The notes under the pieces: generated by a model
The model's input: the letters and a program-made list of their open reading frames with translations, nothing else
What the model was told of the DNA's origin: nothing
Databases searched by the model: none
Assembly: GCA_947625865.1 (NCBI GenBank)
Contig: CANQQD010000013.1
Coordinates: 1-41,752, forward strand
DNA: 41,752 nt
DNA from: an uncultured Clostridia bacterium
GTDB lineage: Bacteria > Bacillota > Clostridia > Christensenellales > Borkfalkiaceae
Direction: 5' to 3'
Translations under genes and position numbers: made by a program
Shown: positions 18,586 to 26,893 of the stretch, piece after piece
Layout: the number at the start of each line of letters is the position of its first letter
How positions within the stretch are numbered: position 1 is the first letter of the stretch

Positions 18586-18611
18586 ATTGAGTGCCCCGCA
18601 GGGCACTCAAT
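18586..18611 (-). other. Stem-loop upstream of rimP
   Basis: A perfect 11-base stem ATTGAGTGCCC / GGGCACTCAAT (18586-18596, 18601-18611) has a 4-base loop. It lies in the 116-base gap between the PolC-like gene and rimP, 19 bases before the rimP ATG. There is no U run after it on either strand, so it could be a 5' UTR structure of rimP, or a processing or stability element, rather than a terminator. Confidence 0.65.
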
Positions 18612-18638
18612 CTTAACATTTCTATTAAGGTTACTGTT

Positions 18639-18667
18639 ATTTTAACATAGCGCCGCAAAAAAAGCAA
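18639..18667 (-). promoter_or_regulatory. Candidate promoter for rimP-nusA-infB
   Basis: On the minus strand TTGCTT (18662-18667) and TAAAAT (18639-18644) are separated by exactly 17 bases, in the gap between the PolC-like gene and rimP. Transcription would start near 18632 and include the stem-loop at 18586-18611 in the leader. The match is moderate, so this may supplement readthrough from nrdR. Confidence 0.45.
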
Positions 18668-18683
18668 CTTATTTTCAGAAAAT

Positions 18684-20222
18684 TTATCCAAACTTAGGCA
18701 AAGATTTTTTAAGCTTTATAAGCTCAATAAATATCTTAGCCGTGGCTAACGCGTCGTCTATGGCTCTGTGATGATTGAAAACGATATTGAATTTGTCGGC
18801 TACGGTATTGAGCTTGTAATTTGAAAGAAACAGTAGCTCTTGCGCGAGTGGGATAGTATCTATCATTTTTCTGTCAAGGATATATCCAAGGCGCGCACAA
18901 TAATATTCCACGAACTTAAAGTCGAAGCCCTCAATATTGTGTCCGACGAGAATACTGCCGCTGCAGAATTTATAAAAATCGGGCATTACCTCCTCGTACG
19001 TGGGCGCGCCGGCTACCATATCCTCGGTTATACCCGTCAGTCTTATAATTTCATCCGAAAGCTTTACCTGAGGATTGACAAACGTAGAGAACGATTCGCA
19101 AATCCTTCCGTCCTCTATCTTAAATGCGCCGATCTCGATTATTTTATCCATATTTCCGGATAACGGCGAGGAATTCAAACCGGTAGTCTCAAGATCGAGG
19201 ACTACAAAGGTTTTGTTTTTGAGACACTCGGGAATTACGTTTTGAGAAAACAGATCTGTTTGCCGAACGTCTGAAAACGGTTGCGGCGAAACGTAATGAT
19301 AATATCTCGGAACAGGCTTCGACGCCCTTTTCCGGGGCACGAAATTTTCGGGATATTTGCCGTAGTCGATTATATTTGCCGTATATCTCAAGCTGCCGTT
19401 ATACATCTCGTTGGAGCCTGTGCATACTATGCTGTCACCAACCTTAAGGCACTTGATCTTATCGTAGCTCTTCTGGCGGATAAAATAGGTTATATGTATG
19501 CTCGCCGTTGTATCTGATAATACCAGCGACAGATATGTTTTTTTAATGCCCTTTTTATTTGTATACTCGCGCTCGTTTAATTGCTCTATGGTCCCGCAAA
19601 TCACCACTTCCTCTGCGGCAAAATTCAGATCGGAAAGATAGACGGCGGTGGTCTGCTTTTTTGTGCCTTCGAGGTATCTGAACCCGTTTATCTCAAACCT
19701 GCGCACAGGAACCTCATATTCTATTTCGTCGCGCTTTTCCTCGACCTTGATATCATCAGCACCCCTTTTCGAAGAAATACATTCGCCGCGGAAGTCTCCG
19801 CAAAAATGTGTTTTCAAATATCCGTCTATTTTTTCCGTGAAATCTTGCCCGACCTGCATAAACGGCATTACCGCAATCGTATAGTAAAAGCCGTAATCTG
19901 TTTTTTCAACCTTAATATCCTCTTCTTTGACTGTAACGTAGACCGCCTTGAAGTTGAGCGAAATTGCCTCTTCTATTTTACGCTTCACCATTTCACAGTC
20001 GGGAGCAAGCTTGATAATGCTGACTTCACAATCAAAATATGCCGGCACGGCGGGTTGGACCACCGAAAGAACGGCGTTTTTATCGGCTTCGCCGAACGTC
20101 GTTTCTGTTATAAATTCAATATTGACCGTGCGCGTTGCTTTTTCGACGGTGACCGAACGCAAAATCGCGTTTTTCATGTTTTCGGAAGAAGCGCGCACTG
20201 CTTCTAAAATATCACCGCTCAT
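18684..20222 (-). CDS. PolC-derived N-terminal/OB/exonuclease protein lacking PHP and polymerase
   Basis: This 512-residue protein occupies the place polC holds in Clostridia (ispG-polC-rimP-nusA). Residues about 1-180 resemble the PolC N-terminal region. An OB fold lies at about 200-290 (CGTIEQLNEREY to RYTANIIDYG). After a 40-residue linker comes a DEDDh exonuclease with D343 and E345 in LDLETTG, D434 in GHNIEGFDF, and H485/D490 in HHRAIDDALATA. The PHP domain, in which the exonuclease is normally inserted, and the whole polymerase module are missing; the frame ends naturally and the next 116 bases hold no remnant. It overlaps ispG by 11 bases. It could act as a separate proofreading or repair 3'-5' exonuclease. 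Confidence 0.88.
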   Translation of the reverse strand: MSGDILEAVRASSENMKNAILRSVTVEKATRTVNIEFITETTFGEADKNAVLSVVQPAVPAYFDCEVSIIKLAPDCEMVKRKIEEAISLNFKAVYVTVKEEDIKVEKTDYGFYYTIAVMPFMQVGQDFTEKIDGYLKTHFCGDFRGECISSKRGADDIKVEEKRDEIEYEVPVRRFEINGFRYLEGTKKQTTAVYLSDLNFAAEEVVICGTIEQLNEREYTNKKGIKKTYLSLVLSDTTASIHITYFIRQKSYDKIKCLKVGDSIVCTGSNEMYNGSLRYTANIIDYGKYPENFVPRKRASKPVPRYYHYVSPQPFSDVRQTDLFSQNVIPECLKNKTFVVLDLETTGLNSSPLSGNMDKIIEIGAFKIEDGRICESFSTFVNPQVKLSDEIIRLTGITEDMVAGAPTYEEVMPDFYKFCSGSILVGHNIEGFDFKFVEYYCARLGYILDRKMIDTIPLAQELLFLSNYKLNTVADKFNIVFNHHRAIDDALATAKIFIELIKLKKSLPKFG

Positions 20223-21267
20223 TTAAAAGCTTGTCTATCTCCTTAAAAAATTCTTCTTCTGCAACAGTTGCGGCGACCTTTTTTATGATTTCGCCGCCCT
20301 TGAAAATAACGCAATAATCCTTTGCGCCCGCAATTCCGAGGTCGCAGTCCTTCGCCTCGCCGGGTCCGTTCACAACGCAGCCCATGACGGCGATATTCAA
20401 AGACCTATTGCTGTTCTCCACATATTCGGTAACCTTCTTTGCTATCTCCATAGAATTCCACATGCATCTGCCGCATGTGGGGCAAGAAATTACGTTTACA
20501 TAATTTTTATCGAGCCCGACCGCCCTTAAAAGCCTGCGCGCGGCAAGTACTTCCTTTACCGGATCGTCGGTTATGGAGACACGCATTGTATCCCCGATAC
20601 CGTCTAACAGCAAGGCGCCGAGAGCGGCAGCCGATTTGACAACCGCCATTTGCTCCGTTCCCGCCTCCGTCACGCCTATATGCAAGGGATAATCCGTACG
20701 CGAAGCGAGCAGGCGGTATGCCTTTACCGTTAAAGGCACGCTCGACGCTTTTACAGAGATAACGATATCCTGCACGCCGTACTTTTCCAGAACCCCCACG
20801 CTTTTTAAGGCGCTTTCCACAAGCGAATATTCGTTTTTGCCGTATTTTTGCAAAAAATCCTTTTCTATGCTGCCGGTGTTGGCGCCCACCCTTACGGGAA
20901 TACCGTGGGATTTAATGCAGTCGGCGACATATCCTATCTCTTTATCGCCGCCGATATTGCCGGGATTTATGCGCACTTTATCGGCGCCGTTTTCAATAGC
21001 TTTAACGGCAAGCTCCGCCGAAAAATGGATGTCCGCAACAATCGGAATATGTATTTTATTTTTTATTTCCGCAATAGCTCGGGCGTCATACGCGTCGAGC
21101 ACCGACACTCTTATAATTTCACAGCCCGCTTCTTCCAGCCGCAAAATCTGCGCGCATGTAGCTTCGGCGTCCGACGTTTTTGTCGTGCACATCGATTGAA
21201 TTTTAACGCTTTCGCCGCCGCCGATTCTAACGTTGCCTATTGTTACCTTTTTTGATTTGTATTCCAT
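20212..21267 (-). CDS. ispG: Flavodoxin-dependent HMBPP synthase (IspG/GcpE)
   Basis: IspG converts MEcPP to HMBPP in the MEP isoprenoid pathway, using a [4Fe-4S] cluster. The 351 residues show a TIM-barrel N-terminus (TIGNVRIGGG...IQSMC) and the C-terminal cluster region with cysteines in CPTCGRCMWN and GCVVNGPGEAKDCDLG. The gene normally lies with ispC and rseP; these are absent and nrdR is upstream instead. No clear Shine-Dalgarno precedes the ATG, where the sequence reads TATTCTTTGAAAT. Confidence 0.96.
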   Translation of the reverse strand: MEYKSKKVTIGNVRIGGGESVKIQSMCTTKTSDAEATCAQILRLEEAGCEIIRVSVLDAYDARAIAEIKNKIHIPIVADIHFSAELAVKAIENGADKVRINPGNIGGDKEIGYVADCIKSHGIPVRVGANTGSIEKDFLQKYGKNEYSLVESALKSVGVLEKYGVQDIVISVKASSVPLTVKAYRLLASRTDYPLHIGVTEAGTEQMAVVKSAAALGALLLDGIGDTMRVSITDDPVKEVLAARRLLRAVGLDKNYVNVISCPTCGRCMWNSMEIAKKVTEYVENSNRSLNIAVMGCVVNGPGEAKDCDLGIAGAKDYCVIFKGGEIIKKVAATVAEEEFFKEIDKLLNER

Positions 21268-21280
21268 ATTTCAAAGAATA

Positions 21281-21303
21281 CAGACAGCGAATTTCACTGT
21301 CTG
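21281..21303 (-). other. Short stem-loop between nrdR and ispG
   Basis: A 7-base stem CAGACAG / CTGTCTG with a 9-base loop fills much of the 43-base gap between the nrdR stop and the ispG start. In the minus transcript it is followed by TATTCTTTG, a poor U tract. It could attenuate readthrough from nrdR or be a processing site. Confidence 0.45.
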
Positions 21304-21310
21304 CAAAAAA

Positions 21311-21769
21311 TTATTTTTTGTTTTCCATCAACTTCTGAAGTTCTTCCATAAAGCTCGGTATGTCCTTGAACGAGCGATAAACGCTTGCATAGCGCACGTA
21401 TGCGACCTCGTCAACCTTTTTGAGCTCCTCCATGACCATCTCACCGATTTTTTTAGATGAAATTTCCTGTTCCATGGAGTTATATATCTTCTTGGTTATA
21501 GCCGTTACCATATCGTCAATGGTATTGAGAGATACGGGACGCTTTTCGCAGGACTTGATAATTCCGTTTTTTATCTTCTGGGGGTCGTAAGCCTGACGCA
21601 GTCCGCTCGCCTTTACGACAAGCACGGGCGTATCTTCAATGGTTTCATAAGTAGTGAAGCGCTTGCCGCATTGCACGCACTCGCGCCTTCTTCTGATCGT
21701 TCTGCCCTCGTCTGCCGAACGGCTGTCTATAACCTTGCTGTCCTCGCAACCGCAATATAAACATTTCAT
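21311..21769 (-). CDS. nrdR: Transcriptional repressor NrdR
   Basis: NrdR senses ATP/dATP through an ATP-cone and represses ribonucleotide reductase genes. The 152 residues have the zinc ribbon with C3, C6, C31 and C34 (CLYC...CVQC), then RRRRECVQCGKRFTTYE and the ATP-cone from about residue 50. GAGAGGA lies seven bases before the ATG. Its own promoter carries two NrdR-like boxes, pointing to autoregulation. It heads the block leading into ispG and the PolC-derived gene. Confidence 0.97.
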   Translation of the reverse strand: MKCLYCGCEDSKVIDSRSADEGRTIRRRRECVQCGKRFTTYETIEDTPVLVVKASGLRQAYDPQKIKNGIIKSCEKRPVSLNTIDDMVTAITKKIYNSMEQEISSKKIGEMVMEELKKVDEVAYVRYASVYRSFKDIPSFMEELQKLMENKK

Positions 21770-21781
21770 ATAATATTCCTC

Positions 21782-21797
21782 TCAAAATATATTGTAT
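21782..21797. promoter_or_regulatory. NrdR-like box 1 of nrdR promoter
   Basis: The 16 bases TCAAAATATATTGTAT agree with the remembered NrdR box acaCwAtATaTwGtgt at 13 of 16 positions. The site lies just downstream of the expected transcription start and 31 bp (start to start) from box 2. Confidence 0.65.
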
Positions 21798-21806
21798 GAT
21801 TATTGT

Positions 21807-21835
21807 ATTATAGCACAATATATCGGCTTTGTAAA
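21807..21835 (-). promoter_or_regulatory. Promoter of nrdR
   Basis: On the minus strand, -35 TTTACA (21830-21835) and -10 TATAAT (21807-21812) are 17 bases apart, with an extended -10 TG (TGCTATAAT). Transcription would start near 21800, about 30 bases before the nrdR ATG. NrdR-like boxes flank the -10. Confidence 0.8.
21813..21828. promoter_or_regulatory. NrdR-like box 2 of nrdR promoter
   Basis: GCACAATATATCGGCT matches 12 of 16 positions of the NrdR box, including all six most conserved ones. It lies in the spacer between -10 and -35, so bound NrdR would block RNA polymerase. Confidence 0.65.
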
Positions 21836-21860
21836 GCGTTTGATAAAAGCCAAACGCTTT
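21833..21860 (-). other. Stem-loop downstream of purL
   Basis: A 10-base perfect stem AAAGCGTTTG / CAAACGCTTT (21833-21842, 21851-21860) with an 8-base loop lies between the nrdR promoter and the purL stop. An alternative pairing of GGCTTT (21825-21830) with AAAGCC (21846-21851) excludes it. It precedes purL's end in map order but lies downstream of the purL stop in the transcript, so it may help end the purine transcript, although no U run follows. Confidence 0.45.
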
Positions 21861-21883
21861 GCCGTTTAGTAACCGTTATTAAA

Positions 21884-24800
21884 TTATTTAAAATATTTAA
21901 CGCCGCTTTCGAAAATTTTCATATCGAAATTTCCGTTAAAGTTTTTATAGAGATCCTTACCCGTCCTTTCGCTATGCCCCATTTTGCCGAACACTCTGCC
22001 ATTTGGAGAGGTTATTCCCTCGATAGCCCAAGCGCTTCCGTTGGGATTATAAGGGCTCTCCATTGTAGGCTTCCCATTCAAATCCACATACTGGGTGGCA
22101 ATCTGTCCATTCCTGTGCATTTTTTCAAGTTCTTCAACGGGAGCTACTATCTTCCCTTCGCCGTGTGACACGGGCACCGAGTACACGTCGCCCACCCTGC
22201 AGCCGGAAAGCCATGGACTCAAGGTAGACGCTACGCGTATGTTTACCATTGTGGAAACATGGCGGGAAATGTTATTGAATGTCAATGTGGGCGATGAAGA
22301 AGTAAGCGGACTTACCATACCGTAGGGCACAAGCCCGAGCTTGATAAGCGCCTGAAATCCGTTGCATATACCGAGCGCAAGTCCGTCGCGATACTCCAAA
22401 AGCTCCATAATTCTTTCGGATATTGCGGGGTTTTTAAATGTAGTAGCAATAAACTTACCCGATCCGTCTGGCTCGTCGCCCCCCGAAAAGCCTCCGGGAA
22501 AGGCAATTATATTACATTCGTCAATAGCCTTGATGATCGCCTTAACGCTCTCCTCTATATCTGACGGAGTGCGGTTTTTGATTACGAGTATTTTAGCTTC
22601 CGCACCCGCAAGCTCAAACGCACGGGCCGTGTCGAGTTCGCAATTTGTCCCCGGAAATGCGGGAATAAACACGCGCGGCTTGGCAATTTTTGCAGATATA
22701 CCCGAATACTTGCCGCCGCCCTTATAGTCGCAGTCGGGGAAAGCGCCCTCCGCTATGGCTGTAGTGGGGAACACGCCTTCGAGCCTGCCGGTATATGCCG
22801 AAAGCGCCTCGGCTATGGATATGCTCTCTTTGCCGTGGGTAAACCCGCCATCCGCCGTTGCGCCGAGTTCGACGACGTCAAAGCCATTAAATTCAGAGAT
22901 TTCCTTTGCCGAGACTATTATTGCTCCGTATCGCTCCGCAAAAAGCGTATTGTAATCCGCGGTAAATTCAAAGCCGAGCCCGTTGCCGAAGCACGATTTG
23001 GCAACTGCGGCAAACGCGCCTCCCTTTTCTATTACCGTTGCGTGCTTTACGTTACCGCTTTCGATATTTGCGTTTATTGCAGAATACAGCTTTTTAAGAT
23101 ATTCAAAGTCAGGCACGCTGTTCTTGTCCGTTTTAATGGGCAACAAGTATAGCTTTTCGCCGGCGTTTCCGAGAACGTTGGTTATCAGCCTTGAAGCCTT
23201 TGCAGGCGCAAGCGCAAACGAAATAAGCGTAGGCGGAACGTCTATATCCTCAAACGAACCGCTCATACTGTCCTTGCCGCCGATCGCGCCGATCCCGAGA
23301 CCGATCTGTGCATACAATGCACCGAGAAGCGCCGCCACAGGCACGCCCCATCTCTTTTTGTCGTCGCGCACCCTCATGAAAAATTCCTGAAGCGAAAGCC
23401 TTATATCCTCATACTTCGCTCCCGCCGCAACCACCTTCGAGGCCGAAGCGACTATCGAATATATCGCGCCCGTGAAGGGCGAGGTCGACATAAGGTCGGG
23501 GTTGTATCCGTATGCGGAAACGGTGCAATCGTCCGTCTCCCCACCGGTAAGCTTAGCCGCCATGGCTATTACGGGAGTTAACTGATATTTGCCGCCGAAT
23601 GGCATGTACACGGACTTTGCGCCTATGGTAGAGTCAAACATTTCGGCAAGTCCCTTTTTGGAGCACACGTTGAGGTGGGAAAGCGTTTCTTTTGCCGCGT
23701 TTTCAAAAGGTTTAGCTGTAGGCGCGTCGAAAAACGGAGTAACACTCTCGTTTATTTCGGCGTCGGCTTGCTGCTTTACGCCGTTAGTGTCGAGAAAATC
23801 GCGCGAGATGTTTACTATGGCTCTGCCGCGGTGGAACATTTTCATTCTTCTGTCGTCGGTCACAACTGCGACGGGAGTAGCGGCAAGATTCTCGGCAGCG
23901 GCAAGCTCGGAGAATTTTTTTACGTTCTCCTTAGCCACAACCACCGCCATTCTTTCCTGGGACTCGGAAATGGCGAGTTCGGTTCCGGAGAGTCCCTCGT
24001 ATTTTTTCGGAACGCGGTCCAAGTCTATCTCCAAACCGTCGGCAAGCTCGCCTATGGCAACCGAAACGCCGCCCGCTCCGAAATCGTTGCATTTTTTAAT
24101 AAGAGTAGTCGCTTCCCTGTTCAGGAAAAGGCGCTGGAGTTTGCGCTCGGTCAAGGCATTGCCCTTCTGGACTTCTGCGCCGCAGGTCTGAACAGACTTT
24201 TTATCGTGCGCCTTGGAGGATCCGGTCGCACCGCCGCAGCCGTCGCGCCCCGTTTCTCCGCCCAAAAGAATTATTACGTCGCCCTTTTGAGGCTTTTCAC
24301 GGTAAATCATTTCAGATTTTGCGCCGCCGACGACAAACCCCGTTTCAAGTCTCTTCGCCTTATATCCGGGATGATACACTTCTTCAACCTGTCCGGTGGC
24401 AAGTCCTATCTGGTTGCCGTACGACGAAAAGCCCGCCGCCGCGGTTTTTGTTATAATTCTCTGCGGGAGCTTGCCGGCAAGCGTATTCTCTATGGGTTCA
24501 GTGGGATCGGCGCAACCTGTAACGCGCATTGACTGTAATACATAGGTCCTCCCCGACAGAGGGTCGCGTATTGCGCCGCCGAGGCAGGTCGCCGCGCCGC
24601 CGAACGGCTCGATTTCGGTGGGATGGTTATGCGTTTCGTTTTTGAACATTATGGTGTATTTCTGCGACTTGCCGTCCAATGTTGCGTCGACTTTGATCGA
24701 GCAGGCGTTAATCTCATCCGATTCGTCGAGATTCTCAAGTTTGCCCTCTTTTTTCAGCTTTTTCACGGCAATCGTGGCAATATCCATAAGACAGGGGTAT

Positions 24801-25582
24801 TTGTCGGGTCTGTCCTTATACATCTCCGCAAAAAGCTCCCTGTATAGCTTCAGAGCTTCTTCCACCTTTTCGTTATTGCTGTTTACCGTTATATTTTTAA
24901 GCTCGGTGGCAAAAGTTGTGTGGCGGCAATGATCCGACCAATACGTGTCGATAACTTTGATTTCGGTCTCGGTGGGATCTCTTCCCTCTTCTTTGAAATA
25001 ATCGCGCACGAAAGCAAGGTCCTCCACCGACATTGCAAGACCCATTTTTTTGTGATATTCGCGTATTGCTTCGTTATCAAATGTTATAAAGCCCGCAACA
25101 TCCTTTACATCCTCCGCCCCGACCGCAACATGGGCAAGAGAAGCGGGCTTCCCGAGCGGCACCTCCTCGCTCTCCACGGGATTTATAAGGTGCTTTTTTA
25201 TCCTTGCAAGTTGTTCCCCGTCCACGCCCTTTATCGCATATATATTGGCGCATTTGATTAAGGGACGCTCCTTTTGAGTTAAAAGCTGAACGCACTGGGC
25301 CGCGCTGTCCGCGCGCTGGTCGTACTGCCCCGTAAGATATGCAATTGCAAACACCTTGTAGCCCGTAGGGAAAGATATGTTTTCGAAATATACGTTATCG
25401 ACGGGCGGTTCGGAAAATACGCATGGAACGGCGGCATTGAATTCCTCCTCGGAAATGCCGTCGACGTCATAGCGCAAAAGCTGCCTGACGTCCTCAACGG
25501 ATATTTTCAAGAGATTACGGATATCGCTCTTTATTTGCTTTGCCTTTAAATTGTCTTTCTTTTCAACGTAAATTCTGTACAT
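21884..25582 (-). CDS. purL: Phosphoribosylformylglycinamidine synthase, fused large form
   Basis: PurL converts FGAR, glutamine and ATP to FGAM, the fourth step of purine synthesis. At 1232 residues it is the single-chain form, with synthetase and glutaminase fused, of the clostridial/streptococcal clade rather than the Bacillus PurS-PurQ-PurL set. The central FGAM synthetase core includes DTYWSDHCRHTTF and FKNETHNHPTEIEPFGGAATC. The C-terminal class I glutaminase has nucleophile C1073 in GICNGFQ, with H1203 and E1205 in GHSER. It is the last gene of the purine operon, two bases after purD. Confidence 0.97.
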   Translation of the reverse strand: MYRIYVEKKDNLKAKQIKSDIRNLLKISVEDVRQLLRYDVDGISEEEFNAAVPCVFSEPPVDNVYFENISFPTGYKVFAIAYLTGQYDQRADSAAQCVQLLTQKERPLIKCANIYAIKGVDGEQLARIKKHLINPVESEEVPLGKPASLAHVAVGAEDVKDVAGFITFDNEAIREYHKKMGLAMSVEDLAFVRDYFKEEGRDPTETEIKVIDTYWSDHCRHTTFATELKNITVNSNNEKVEEALKLYRELFAEMYKDRPDKYPCLMDIATIAVKKLKKEGKLENLDESDEINACSIKVDATLDGKSQKYTIMFKNETHNHPTEIEPFGGAATCLGGAIRDPLSGRTYVLQSMRVTGCADPTEPIENTLAGKLPQRIITKTAAAGFSSYGNQIGLATGQVEEVYHPGYKAKRLETGFVVGGAKSEMIYREKPQKGDVIILLGGETGRDGCGGATGSSKAHDKKSVQTCGAEVQKGNALTERKLQRLFLNREATTLIKKCNDFGAGGVSVAIGELADGLEIDLDRVPKKYEGLSGTELAISESQERMAVVVAKENVKKFSELAAAENLAATPVAVVTDDRRMKMFHRGRAIVNISRDFLDTNGVKQQADAEINESVTPFFDAPTAKPFENAAKETLSHLNVCSKKGLAEMFDSTIGAKSVYMPFGGKYQLTPVIAMAAKLTGGETDDCTVSAYGYNPDLMSTSPFTGAIYSIVASASKVVAAGAKYEDIRLSLQEFFMRVRDDKKRWGVPVAALLGALYAQIGLGIGAIGGKDSMSGSFEDIDVPPTLISFALAPAKASRLITNVLGNAGEKLYLLPIKTDKNSVPDFEYLKKLYSAINANIESGNVKHATVIEKGGAFAAVAKSCFGNGLGFEFTADYNTLFAERYGAIIVSAKEISEFNGFDVVELGATADGGFTHGKESISIAEALSAYTGRLEGVFPTTAIAEGAFPDCDYKGGGKYSGISAKIAKPRVFIPAFPGTNCELDTARAFELAGAEAKILVIKNRTPSDIEESVKAIIKAIDECNIIAFPGGFSGGDEPDGSGKFIATTFKNPAISERIMELLEYRDGLALGICNGFQALIKLGLVPYGMVSPLTSSSPTLTFNNISRHVSTMVNIRVASTLSPWLSGCRVGDVYSVPVSHGEGKIVAPVEELEKMHRNGQIATQYVDLNGKPTMESPYNPNGSAWAIEGITSPNGRVFGKMGHSERTGKDLYKNFNGNFDMKIFESGVKYFK

Positions 25583-25584
25583 CT

Positions 25585-26865
25585 TTAACCTTCACGATAT
25601 TTTATGCCTATATCCTTGCGGTAAAACATATTTTCCCAGCTTATATTTCGGGCTGTGGCATACGCTTTTACACGCGCAGCCTCGATATTTGCGCCCTTGG
25701 CTACTACGTCTAAAACTCTGCCGCCGTTTGTGACGAGTTTACCGTCCTTTATCGCCGTGCCCGCATGAACGATGGTACAGTCGCCGACGTCTCCTATTGT
25801 TATTTCTTTGCCCTTGACATAGCTCAAAGGATATCCGCCGCTTGCAAGCACGACGCAGACGCACGCGCCGTCCTCCCATTCGACCTTGATATCCGAAAGC
25901 CTGCCGTCGGTAACAGCTTCGAAGATCTCGATGAGGTCGGTCTTCAGCATGGGCAGAACGACCTGCGTTTCGGGATCGCCGAAGCGTGAATTGTACTCCA
26001 CAACCTTCATTCCCTTGTCCGTGCGCATGAGCCCGAAATACAGACAGCCCTTGAATGTTCTTCCCTCGGCGTTCAGCGCGTTCATAGTGGGTATCATTAT
26101 TTTTTCAAGAACTTCCTTTTCAAGCTCCTTCGTCCAGAAAGGACAGGGCGAAAACGTGCCCATACCGCCCGTATTCAAGCCTTTATCGCCGTCGCCCGCG
26201 CGCTTATGGTCGCAGGAGGTTATCATGGGAACTATTGTTTTGCCGTCGGTAAACGACAGAACGGAAACCTCTTCTCCCGGCGTATATTTCAACCCGTGTA
26301 AACATTCCTCTATAACTATAATGTTGCCGGCGGCGCCGAACGCCTTGTCGAGCATAATTTCCTTTAAGCCCTCTTCCGCCTCCTTCAGAGTTTCGCAAAC
26401 AAGCACGCCCTTGCCGAGCGCAAGCCCGCTGGCTTTTAAAACTATAGGCGCGCCTTTCCTGCGGACATATTCGAGCGCCTTTTCGTAATTATCGAAAATC
26501 TCCGCCTCAGCCGTAGGAATATTATATTTTTTCATCAGCGTCTTGGCATATGCCTTGCTCGATTCTATCATTGCCGCATTTTTATGCGGACCGAAGCAGC
26601 GCTTGCCCATTGCCTCGAGTTCATCCACAAGTCCGAGTGCGAGCGGGTCGTCGGGAGCCACCACGTAATAATCTATTTCGGGGTGTTCTACGGCAAATTT
26701 TTTTACCGCTTCCATATTCATATAGTCGATATTTACGTTTTCGGCAATTTCGGCGGTGCCGGCGTTACCTTTCATGCAGTAGAGCTTATCAACTTTGGGG
26801 CTCTTTTTCAAAGCCAACAAAATGGCATGTTCCCTGCCGCCGTTACCTATAACAAGAACATTCAT
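25585..26865 (-). CDS. purD: Phosphoribosylamine-glycine ligase
   Basis: PurD joins phosphoribosylamine and glycine to make GAR, using ATP. The ATP-grasp protein starts at MNVLVIGNGGREHA (426 residues), chosen over an upstream frame from 26934 because AAGGG lies eight bases before this ATG and the family begins here. Motifs include APDDPLALGLVDELEA, KASGLALGKGV and EYNSRFGDPETQVVLP. It follows purH by 28 bases. Confidence 0.97.
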   Translation of the reverse strand: MNVLVIGNGGREHAILLALKKSPKVDKLYCMKGNAGTAEIAENVNIDYMNMEAVKKFAVEHPEIDYYVVAPDDPLALGLVDELEAMGKRCFGPHKNAAMIESSKAYAKTLMKKYNIPTAEAEIFDNYEKALEYVRRKGAPIVLKASGLALGKGVLVCETLKEAEEGLKEIMLDKAFGAAGNIIVIEECLHGLKYTPGEEVSVLSFTDGKTIVPMITSCDHKRAGDGDKGLNTGGMGTFSPCPFWTKELEKEVLEKIMIPTMNALNAEGRTFKGCLYFGLMRTDKGMKVVEYNSRFGDPETQVVLPMLKTDLIEIFEAVTDGRLSDIKVEWEDGACVCVVLASGGYPLSYVKGKEITIGDVGDCTIVHAGTAIKDGKLVTNGGRVLDVVAKGANIEAARVKAYATARNISWENMFYRKDIGIKYREG

Positions 26866-26893
26866 GATGCGTACCCTTATCGGTTTAAATAAA

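Noticed and set aside
23675-24532. A 285-residue plus-strand frame opposite purL
   Set aside because: Antisense to the conserved PurL core, with no start signal and basic low-similarity sequence.
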